A program made the translations under genes and the position numbers. Positions 1 to 4,738 of a stretch of 5,622 bases of DNA are shown piece after piece; position 1 is the stretch's first letter; each line of letters opens with the position of its first letter. The notes below the pieces were generated by a model that did no database searches, was not told the origin of the DNA, and was given only the letters and a program-made list of their open reading frames with translations. The stretch covers positions 1 through 5,622 of the forward strand of contig JAVVGP010000061.1 in the NCBI GenBank assembly GCA_032249055.1. The letters run 5' to 3'. The stretch comes from SCGC-AAA471-B05 sp032249055. Lineage in GTDB: Archaea; Thermoproteota; Thermoprotei; Gearchaeales; Gearchaeaceae.

Positions 1-497
1 CATCTTTAATTTCTGTAATTTTACCAATTTTAATTTATGAGAAATTTAAATTAAGCGAATCTTATATAGGTTTAATTATAAGTACATTAGGAATTGCCAC
101 TATTATTACAACATGGCCTAGTGGAAAATTAAGCGATAAAATTGGAAGAAAAGTTAATCTTTTAACATGTCTCTTATTTTCTTCAATATTTGTAACTTTA
201 ATTCCTTTAGTTAACGATTTCTTTTACCTTCAATTGTTAATTTTCCTTTTAGGATTAATTCTTGGTTTTTCAGGTCCTTTTACTGCTTATATAGCTGACT
301 TATCAACAAAAGAAACATTAACTGCAGCATTAAGTGTGTATAGAACATTCGTAGATCTTGGTTTCTTTATTGGACCATTTGTAGGAGGCATAATTTTAGA
401 ATTCTTTGAGGTAACTTTTGTTTCTTTTCTACTTATTTCTTTATTTACCTTTATTTCTTTTATTTTAGCGTTAATAATAAAATTAGAACCTCAATGA
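1..497 (+). CDS. MFS-family transporter, C-terminal half (5' end outside window)
   Basis: The frame is open from base 3 to a TGA at 495-497, giving about 164 residues with no start in the window. The protein is very hydrophobic and can be read as the end of TM7 followed by TM8-TM12. After the first complete helix comes GKLSDKIGRK (bases 123-152), a good copy of MFS motif A (G-x-L-x-D-x-x-G-R-K). This is the copy normally found in the loop after TM8 of the second six-helix bundle. The next helix ends GFSGPFTAYIADL, and the following one contains GFFIGPFVGGII, both typical of the MFS_1 drug/sugar-type family. The length remaining after motif A fits an intact C-terminus. The stop codon overlaps the stop of the convergent zinc-finger gene by 7 bp. 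The substrate cannot be told; the family contains proton-coupled uptake and efflux carriers. The family call is firm. Confidence 0.88.
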   Translation, partial: SLISVILPILIYEKFKLSESYIGLIISTLGIATIITTWPSGKLSDKIGRKVNLLTCLLFSSIFVTLIPLVNDFFYLQLLIFLLGLILGFSGPFTAYIADLSTKETLTAALSVYRTFVDLGFFIGPFVGGIILEFFEVTFVSFLLISLFTFISFILALIIKLEPQ

Positions 498-688
498 GCT
501 TCCTTCATATGTCTTCTATAGTTTCTTCTTCCCTCAATTCTAGCATTGCATTTTCTGCAAATAAACGTTTTTGGACCTCTTGAACTTAAAGTAATGTGTG
601 CTGGTGGTGGAGTTCTGCAAATTGCTACATGTAAATTATAATATTCTCTCTTTAATCTTCTGCGGCAACTTGGACAAACTCTTCTCAT
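491..688 (-). CDS. Small protein with two zinc fingers (C2HC and C2H2)
   Basis: A 65-residue, Arg/Lys-rich protein. Finger 1 is C5-x2-C8-x11-H20-x3-C24, a C2HC arrangement. Finger 2 is C44-x2-C47-x12-H60-x4-H65, a classic C2H2 spacing that ends on the last residue. The linker between them contains a run of three prolines. The frame stays open upstream to 775, but the ATG at 686-688 is preferred. It begins just before finger 1, leaves a 36-bp divergent spacer to the oxidoreductase gene, and has a TATA element about 28 nt upstream, suggesting a leaderless transcript. Using the upper ATG would place the start inside the neighbouring gene. Small C2H2 proteins of this kind occur in crenarchaea and their viruses as DNA- or RNA-binding factors, but the target of this one is unknown. 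The gene converges on, and overlaps, the end of the transporter gene. Confidence 0.82.
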   Translation of the reverse strand: MRRVCPSCRRRLKREYYNLHVAICRTPPPAHITLSSRGPKTFICRKCNARIEGRRNYRRHMKEAH

Positions 689-710
689 TTTAATTATTTT
701 TATTGATAAA

Positions 711-720
711 AAAATATAAA
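711..720 (-). promoter_or_regulatory. TATA box of the zinc-finger gene
   Basis: On the minus strand the sequence reads TTTATATTTT. Its centre lies about 28 nt upstream of the ATG at 688, the spacing expected if transcription starts at or next to the start codon. It sits inside the 36-bp divergent spacer, so its footprint would overlap the start region of the oxidoreductase gene on the other strand. Confidence 0.55.
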
Positions 721-724
721 TGTT

Positions 725-1594
725 ATGAAATTTGGCATTTGTATTCCTAATTTTGGTAACAATGCAAATAAGCAAGCTATTGATAAAGTTGCAGAAAGTG
801 CTGAGAGATTAGAATATGACTCTATATGGACTACAGATCATATTATTGTTCCTAAAAAAGAAAGAACTTATGTAAATACCTATGAATCAATATCTACGTT
901 AGCTTATTTGTCTGCAAAAACAGAAAATGTTCTATTAGGAACTTCTATAATTGTTTTACCTTTAAGAGATCCAATTATTTTAGCTAAGGAAATAGCTACA
1001 ATAGATAATTTAAGTGAAGGAAGAGTTATACTTGGTGTAGGTGTAGGTTGGCTTAGAGAAGAATTTATTTTTCTTAAGAAGGACTTTAACAATAGAGGCA
1101 AAATTACTGATGAGTACATTAAAATTATTAAGGAAATTTGGTTGAAAGAGGAAATTGAATATAAAATTAACGATGAAATTGTAAATTTTGTATCTTTACC
1201 AAAACCCATTAAAATTCCTAAAATTTTAATAGGTGGTAATTCTAAAAGAGCAATAAAGAGAGCAGCTAAGATCGGTGATGGTTGGTTTCCTGTAGGTATG
1301 CATTATGATGATGTTAGAAAAGGAAGCGAAATTTTAAGTAAATTATCTCCCTATAGTAAACCAATATTTTTAAGAATGCTAGTTAACATAGGAGGAAGAA
1401 AAATAGTGTATAAAGGTTCTGGAGGAGAGTTGCGAGTTTCTTTAGGTGGAAGTGATAGAGAGATTATAAACGATCTTGAAAAGTATGAAGAAGCGGGAGT
1501 TGTTCATGTAGCATGCTGGTTTGGTGATGTTAAAGTTGAAGAATTTATAGAAAGAATGAGAAAATTTAAAGAAATAATGAATACGTTTAGATGA
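725..1594 (+). CDS. LLM-class (luciferase-like) flavin/F420-dependent oxidoreductase
   Basis: A 289-residue protein of the bacterial-luciferase-like TIM-barrel superfamily. Recognisable blocks are the N-terminal KFGICIPNFG strand, the W35-x2-D38-H39 motif, RDP at 81-83 followed by AKEIATIDNLSEGR (87-100), then GVGVGW (104-109) and the REEF that follows it. This order is that of the F420-dependent LLM subfamily (the TIGR03619-like group), which reduces or oxidises small organic substrates with coenzyme F420. FMN use cannot be excluded and the substrate is unknown. The length is normal for the family. The ATG at 725 is chosen because it opens directly into the first beta strand; an ATG at 720 is out of frame and stops at once. 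Only 36 bp separate it from the divergent zinc-finger gene. Its own promoter must lie there, but only a weak T-rich element around 690-703 is visible. Confidence 0.9.
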   Translation: MKFGICIPNFGNNANKQAIDKVAESAERLEYDSIWTTDHIIVPKKERTYVNTYESISTLAYLSAKTENVLLGTSIIVLPLRDPIILAKEIATIDNLSEGRVILGVGVGWLREEFIFLKKDFNNRGKITDEYIKIIKEIWLKEEIEYKINDEIVNFVSLPKPIKIPKILIGGNSKRAIKRAAKIGDGWFPVGMHYDDVRKGSEILSKLSPYSKPIFLRMLVNIGGRKIVYKGSGGELRVSLGGSDREIINDLEKYEEAGVVHVACWFGDVKVEEFIERMRKFKEIMNTFR

Positions 1595-2199
1595 TTATTC
1601 TAAAATGAAAACCCTATTATTTAGCGGTATGAATTGTAGTTATAAAACAGCAAGGTATTTCAAAAGTTGGGAACTGACTTCATTATGTATTCCTATATTT
1701 CCAATTCCTTCAATATATTCAAGTATCTTAACCAAATTCCTTATTCATTTCTTCATTTATTAATTCCAATTTATATTCTTTTAAAACTTTTTCTGACTTA
1801 TGATTTGAATAATTTTCAATTTCTAAGAATAATTCTTTTATTAAATCATTGATATTATTCTTTTCTAATTTTTCTTTTACTAAATCAAATTTTCTCCTAT
1901 TTTTCTATTAAATTATTAAGATAAAATATTTCATTAATAATTTCTCTTTATTGTTATTTAATTTATTTAACTTTATTTTTCTTCATATTTTTCACACATT
2001 TTTTTCCAATAATTTGAATTTTGTTTCAGTGTTCTTTAGTGTTTCTTTTATACTTTTTCTACTTTTAATTTTGTTTCTAAATAATTCAAGGAACGGTATC
2101 TTACGAGAAATGGAATCGTTGTTTATTTGGTAAAATAAATTTGGAATAATTTAAATTTTTTATTTATAGTTAATGAGTTGATCAAAATAACAGTAAGGT
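1595..2199. other. 605-bp stretch without an intact gene
   Basis: This is the longest gap between intact genes in the window, and it is strongly T-rich on the plus strand. Open frames on the plus strand (1667-1852, 1951-2133) are Phe/Leu/Asn-rich low-complexity translations and look like the antisense of the minus-strand remnant. I found no tRNA, CRISPR repeats, terminal inverted repeats or insertion-sequence ends. The 45 bp after the oxidoreductase stop show no long T-run that would mark a terminator. Confidence 0.6.
1640..2150 (-). pseudogene. Decayed Lys/Glu-rich coding remnant, family unknown
   Basis: The minus strand is purine-rich and reads as protein in pieces. 2150-1992 gives 52 residues including DSISRKIPFLELFRNK. 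After a one-base shift in a run of seven A (about 1999-2005) it continues as LEKMCEKYEEK and then stops. After a degenerate stretch, 1904-1728 gives 58 residues including RRKFDLVKEKLEKNNINDLI and KSEKVLKEYKLELINEEMNK. At about 1732 the frame shifts again to VKILEYIEGIGNIGIHNEV and ends in a TAA at 1640-1642. Codon choice and amino-acid make-up match the real genes nearby, but there is no ATG at the expected 5' end and at least three frame disruptions. The remnant looks helical or coiled coil. I do not recognise the family. It lies 49 bp downstream of nadM on the same strand. Confidence 0.55.
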
Positions 2200-2718
2200 T
2201 CATTTTGAATACAATTTCTTTAATCTCTCATCTAATTTTTTATTTTTAATATATTCAGCTACTTTTTTAGGAACAAATTCCTCCCAATTTAAGCCTGCAG
2301 CTATTTTTTCCCTAATTTTGGTAGCTTCATATTTTTCTCTTTCAAAGAAAGGTATTGATTCAACCTTTATCCCTTTTTCTTCAAATAATAATCTAGTTAA
2401 TGGATCATTTGAAAATACCACTTCAAAGCTAGGACAATACTGTTGAACTACTGAGACCCATAAACTATGTTGTTCATTTGTATCAGGTATTGATGCAATA
2501 ATTACTCTATCCATTAATTTATCATTAATGAGTTGATCTGAAATCATCTCTATTCTTTCCCCTACTGTAAAAGGATTTTCTTTTGTATGACTATACTGTG
2601 CAGAACCTATACCTAATATTACCTTTTCACTTCTTTCCAATATCCACTTTAATGCTTCATAGTGTCCATTATGAAAAGGCTGAAATCTTCCAATGTATAA
2701 AGCTTTTTTATATTTCAT
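2200..2718 (-). CDS. nadM: Nicotinamide-nucleotide adenylyltransferase (NMNAT), archaeal type
   Basis: The enzyme joins NMN (or NaMN) and ATP into NAD+ (or its acid form) and pyrophosphate, the last shared step of cytosolic NAD synthesis. It has 172 residues, the usual size of the archaeal NMNAT family. The nucleotidyltransferase signature GRFQPFHNGH is at 10-19, with the catalytic H16-x2-H19. The archaeal-type block GSAQYSHTKENPFTVGERIEMI is at 38-59, and the C-terminal ATP-binding motif ATKIR is at 132-136 (equivalent to ISSTKIR). The ATG at 2716-2718 is six codons before the first strand and 25 nt downstream of a TATA box, so the mRNA is probably leaderless. It is transcribed alone or with the decayed remnant downstream. 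No NAD-pathway genes are adjacent. Confidence 0.95.
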   Translation of the reverse strand: MKYKKALYIGRFQPFHNGHYEALKWILERSEKVILGIGSAQYSHTKENPFTVGERIEMISDQLINDKLMDRVIIASIPDTNEQHSLWVSVVQQYCPSFEVVFSNDPLTRLLFEEKGIKVESIPFFEREKYEATKIREKIAAGLNWEEFVPKKVAEYIKNKKLDERLKKLYSK

Positions 2719-2729
2719 AAGATTATCAG

Positions 2730-2753
2730 TTTAAATTTCTTTATAAATTTAAA
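2730..2753 (-). promoter_or_regulatory. nadM promoter: TATA box within a 9-bp inverted repeat
   Basis: On the minus strand TTTATAAA occupies 2747-2740, centred about 25 nt before the nadM start, consistent with a leaderless transcript. It is enclosed by a perfect inverted repeat, TTTAAATTT (2730-2738) and AAATTTAAA (2745-2753), separated by 6 bp. The TATA call is good. The repeat could be an operator, but it is pure A/T and may be chance in such AT-rich DNA. Confidence 0.6.
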
Positions 2754-2769
2754 GAATTTCTCGAAATTA

Positions 2770-2786
2770 ATGCTTTTACAAAGCAT
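2770..2786. repeat. 7-bp perfect inverted repeat with 3-nt loop
   Basis: ATGCTTT (2770-2776) and AAAGCAT (2780-2786) flank TAC. The hairpin lies in the spacer upstream of nadM, about 20 bp beyond its TATA box and 18 bp before the small ORF at 2804. It could be an upstream operator or an RNA hairpin; no function is shown. Confidence 0.35.
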
Positions 2787-2803
2787 GAAAATTTTACTAT
2801 GAC

Positions 2804-2881
2804 ATGAAAAAATTAGATTATTTTAAAAAAAGAGTATTTTCAATAGGCTGTGAAGCTAATGATAAGGAGAAAATGATTTAG
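2804..2881 (+). CDS. Possible 25-residue ORF (or coding relic)
   Basis: An ATG at 2804 opens a 25-codon frame, MKKLDYFKKRV followed by FSIGCEANDKEKMI, ending in TAG at 2879-2881. Reading past the TAG the same frame continues for eight plausible codons (LNDFINCM) to a TAA. It could therefore be a relic of something longer as easily as a microprotein. A weak TATA-like TTTTACAAAG lies about 26 nt upstream. No family can be assigned, and the frame is short enough to be accidental. Confidence 0.2.
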   Translation: MKKLDYFKKRVFSIGCEANDKEKMI

Positions 2882-2920
2882 CTTAATGATTTCATAAACT
2901 GTATGTAATCTAATAAGCTA
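2853..2920. repeat. Interlocking inverted repeats with mutually exclusive pairings
   Basis: AAGCTAA (2853-2859) can pair with TTAGCTT (2878-2884). TAGCTTA (2880-2886), which overlaps the second arm, can instead pair with TAAGCTA (2914-2920). All arms are perfect 7-mers containing the AGCT core. The shared middle arm allows two alternative hairpins if this is transcribed. It lies downstream of the TFB-core gene, so it may be in the 3' untranslated region of the TFB operon on the minus strand. Chance occurrence is possible. Confidence 0.3.
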
Positions 2921-2946
2921 TAAGATAAAGAGCCAAGGGTTCACTC

Positions 2947-2967
2947 AAAAAATGAAAGTTTCACTTT
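2947..2967 (-). terminator. Probable terminator of the TFB operon
   Basis: Read on the minus strand, a short hairpin (AAAGT, loop GAA, ACTTT; 2967-2955) is followed by CA and six T (2952-2947), starting about 14 nt after the stop codon at 2981. Archaeal RNA polymerase terminates mainly at T-runs, and more T-rich runs follow on this strand further down the spacer. Confidence 0.45.
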
Positions 2968-2980
2968 TTAAGTTAACAAC

Positions 2981-3616
2981 TTACTGTAGTGTAGTAATTA
3001 ATTTCTTTTTAGTTGTAAACTTATCTTTCCCTTCTATTACTCTTAATAACTCTTTATACCTATTTCTTAAAGTAACTTCAGTTATATGGGCTTTAGAAGC
3101 TATCTCTTTTTGTGTTATTGAAATTTTTAATTTTTTAGCAGCAATATATATTGCAGCAGCAGCTATGCTTATCGGATTTCTTCCTGAAGTCAATCCTCTC
3201 TGTTTTGCTTCTTCAATTATTTGAAGAGCTTTGGTTTTAACATTGTCATTTAATCCTAAGGAATCGATCAACCTTTCAATGTATTTATTCATACTTGGTT
3301 TTAAAACCTTTCTAATCTTTTGTGCTATCATGGAATAGACTTCCATTGACTTTCTTTGTTCTTTTTTATTTAAGCCTATAGCCTTGCATATTTCTTTCAT
3401 TAATATAGGATGGGAATCTTCCAAACAAGCAGTATATAAAATAGCTGCTGCAAAAACTTTTGGAGAAAATTTTTTACCTATTTTTTTACTTAATAGTTCT
3501 TCAGCTATATCTAAAGCTCCTTTTAATGTAGAATAAGGTAAATTTAATCTTTCTATTCCTCTTGTTATTTCTTTAGTTAAGATTATTGTTCTTTCCTTTT
3601 GATTAGCTTTTGGCAT
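2981..3616 (-). CDS. TFB paralogue consisting only of the core domain (no zinc ribbon, B-reader or B-linker)
   Basis: A 211-residue protein of the TFB/TFIIB family reduced to the C-terminal core. Cyclin repeat 1 spans about 12-105 and is diverged. Cyclin repeat 2 spans about 110-195 and is well conserved: TSGRNPISIAAAAIYIAA (143-160), then the helix-turn-helix TQKEIASKAHITEVTLRNRY (168-187), which in TFB reads the BRE next to the TATA box. The N-terminal CxxC pairs, the WRAFT region and the linker seen in the upstream TFB are wholly absent. The ATG lies one base after that TFB's stop codon (TAA-G-ATG), so the gene is intact, not cut by a frameshift, and is probably translated by coupling; no clear Shine-Dalgarno is seen. 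In vitro, TFB core fragments bind TBP-DNA but fail to recruit RNA polymerase. A competitor or promoter-selectivity role is therefore plausible but inferred. The C-terminal ~15 residues are Lys/Thr-rich and unlike canonical TFB. Confidence 0.88.
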   Translation of the reverse strand: MPKANQKERTIILTKEITRGIERLNLPYSTLKGALDIAEELLSKKIGKKFSPKVFAAAILYTACLEDSHPILMKEICKAIGLNKKEQRKSMEVYSMIAQKIRKVLKPSMNKYIERLIDSLGLNDNVKTKALQIIEEAKQRGLTSGRNPISIAAAAIYIAAKKLKISITQKEIASKAHITEVTLRNRYKELLRVIEGKDKFTTKKKLITTLQ

Positions 3617-3617
3617 C

Positions 3618-4580
3618 TTAGTCTACTTCAATTCCAGTTATATTGAGCTTCTTTACCATTTCTTTAAATCTATTTCTTACAGTCACTTCCGTTACATTAG
3701 CAGCTTTTGCTACATCTTTTTGTGTTAATTTTTCACCGTTTAAGGTAGCAGCAATATAAACTGCAGCAGCTGCAAGTCCTGCAGGATCCTTTCCTGCAGT
3801 CAATCCTTTTTCCTTTGCCTCCATTATTAATTCTTTAGCTTTAGAATAAATGATAGGCTTTACTCCTAATACATGAATTAATTTATCAAGGAAATCTATA
3901 GGATCTGCAATTGATACTTTAATATTTGCATCTTTTACTAAAAATCTATAACATCTTGCAATATCTTTTCTATCAGTATTATCTGTGTATCTTGTAAGTT
4001 CATCTAAAGTAATAGGAATTTTTAATCTTCTACATGCAGCATAAAGAGCAGCAGCTACAACACCGCTTATCGATCTTCCTTTAACTAAGCCTCTATTTAT
4101 GGCTGTTTTATAAATTAAGAATGCTTCATCTTTTACTATGCTAGGTAATCCCATTTGATTAGTTAATCTTTCAAGTTCTTCCATAGCTTGGACAAGGTTT
4201 CTTTCCATTGAAGAACTAATGCTTACTTTATGCCATTTCCTTAATCTAATCATATCAAATCTTTGTTTGGAAGTTAACTTTCTTCCAAAGGCATCCTTTC
4301 CGCTCCAATCTATAGTAGCAGAAGTTACTGAAGGAGTTAAAAGAGATGATTTTATCGGAGGACCTGTTCTACTTCTTCTTTCTCTTTCTTCAGCTGTAAA
4401 AGCTCTCCAATCAGGACCTCTGTCCAATTTTCTTACAACAATTACTGAACCACATTCAATACATGTAATTTCTCCTCTATCATAGCTGTAAAATAATCTT
4501 TTATTTTTACAATAAGGACATTCTGTAGGTTCTTCTGAGGATACAATCTCAAAGCCACTTTTCTTTTCAGGTGCGGACAT
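3618..4580 (-). CDS. tfb: Transcription initiation factor B (TFB, TFIIB homologue)
   Basis: TFB bridges TBP-bound promoter DNA and RNA polymerase and helps set the start site. It has 320 residues, near the usual archaeal length. The order is: zinc ribbon with C21-x2-C24 and C40-x2-C43; B-reader region with GPDWRAFTAEE (55-65); B-linker with IDWSGKDAFGRKL (90-102) and RKW (114-116); cyclin repeat 1 (about 118-212); cyclin repeat 2 (about 215-310) with TAGKDPAGLAAAAVYIAA and the BRE-reading helix-turn-helix LTQKDVAKAANVTEVTVRNR. All functional parts look intact. The ATG at 4578-4580 gives a short, ~20-residue tail before the ribbon and lies 31-40 nt from a strong TATA box. It is the first gene of a two-gene operon with a core-only paralogue. 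Crenarchaea often have several TFBs, and whether this is the housekeeping copy cannot be decided here. Confidence 0.96.
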   Translation of the reverse strand: MSAPEKKSGFEIVSSEEPTECPYCKNKRLFYSYDRGEITCIECGSVIVVRKLDRGPDWRAFTAEERERRSRTGPPIKSSLLTPSVTSATIDWSGKDAFGRKLTSKQRFDMIRLRKWHKVSISSSMERNLVQAMEELERLTNQMGLPSIVKDEAFLIYKTAINRGLVKGRSISGVVAAALYAACRRLKIPITLDELTRYTDNTDRKDIARCYRFLVKDANIKVSIADPIDFLDKLIHVLGVKPIIYSKAKELIMEAKEKGLTAGKDPAGLAAAAVYIAATLNGEKLTQKDVAKAANVTEVTVRNRFKEMVKKLNITGIEVD

Positions 4581-4586
4581 AATTTA

Positions 4587-4608
4587 TTGCAAATAATTTC
4601 TACTGCAA
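4587..4608. promoter_or_regulatory. Candidate operator: TTGCA/TGCAA inverted repeat at the TFB operon start
   Basis: TTGCA (4587-4591) and TGCAA (4604-4608) form an inverted repeat with half-site centres 17 bp apart. It lies between the TATA box and the start codon and covers the predicted transcription start. A dimeric regulator bound here would block initiation, a common repression site in archaea. The half-sites are short and no binding protein is known. Confidence 0.25.
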
Positions 4609-4610
4609 CT

Positions 4611-4626
4611 AATATATAAGTTTTTC
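4611..4626 (-). promoter_or_regulatory. BRE/TATA promoter of the TFB operon
   Basis: On the minus strand a purine-rich BRE-like GAAAAA (4626-4621) is followed directly by CTTATATATT (4620-4611). The TATA centre is about 35 nt before the ATG at 4580, predicting a transcript with a leader of roughly 5-10 nt. It is the most canonical BRE/TATA element in the window and controls the pair of TFB-family genes. Confidence 0.7.
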
Positions 4627-4672
4627 GGTCAATTAAAAAATTTTTCATCAATTTTTTATGTAAAGGAAAAAG

Positions 4673-4682
4673 CTTTTAAATA
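4673..4682 (+). promoter_or_regulatory. Possible upstream TATA box of the membrane-protein gene
   Basis: CTTTTAAATA, preceded by purine-rich GGAAAAAG, resembles a crenarchaeal BRE/TATA pair. It would start transcription near 4704, giving a leader of about 35 nt for the gene at 4739. It is an alternative to the closer element at 4711-4718. Confidence 0.3.
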
Positions 4683-4710
4683 GTTGAAAATAAAAAAGAA
4701 CAGTTAAAAA

Positions 4711-4718
4711 TATATAAA
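4711..4718 (+). promoter_or_regulatory. TATA box of the membrane-protein gene
   Basis: TATATAAA is centred about 24-25 nt before the ATG at 4739, consistent with a leaderless or nearly leaderless mRNA. The GTGAT just before the ATG resembles part of a Shine-Dalgarno but is too close to the start codon to act as one. Confidence 0.6.
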
Positions 4719-4738
4719 GAAAAAATAAAGAAAGTGAT

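Noticed and set aside
689..775. Upstream extension of the zinc-finger protein to an ATG at 775 (94 residues).
   Set aside because: It would overlap the oxidoreductase coding region and place the TATA box inside the gene. The added residues are hydrophobic low complexity with no relation to zinc fingers.
1667..2133. Two open frames on the plus strand (1667-1852 and 1951-2133) that could encode small hydrophobic membrane proteins.
   Set aside because: Their Phe/Leu/Ile/Asn-rich translations are what an A/G-rich coding strand gives in antisense. The minus strand shows clearer protein-like fragments, and neither frame has a convincing promoter.
2981..3616. The second TFB-like gene as a frameshifted fragment of a full-length TFB.
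   Set aside because: It has its own ATG right after the stop of an intact TFB, an unbroken 211-codon frame, and no ribbon-like sequence in other frames upstream except the complete TFB itself.
4640..4660. TGATGA on the minus strand (4651-4646) as the C box of a C/D guide RNA.
   Set aside because: No matching D box (CTGA) or internal C'/D' pair at usual spacing; the site lies in T-rich promoter DNA.
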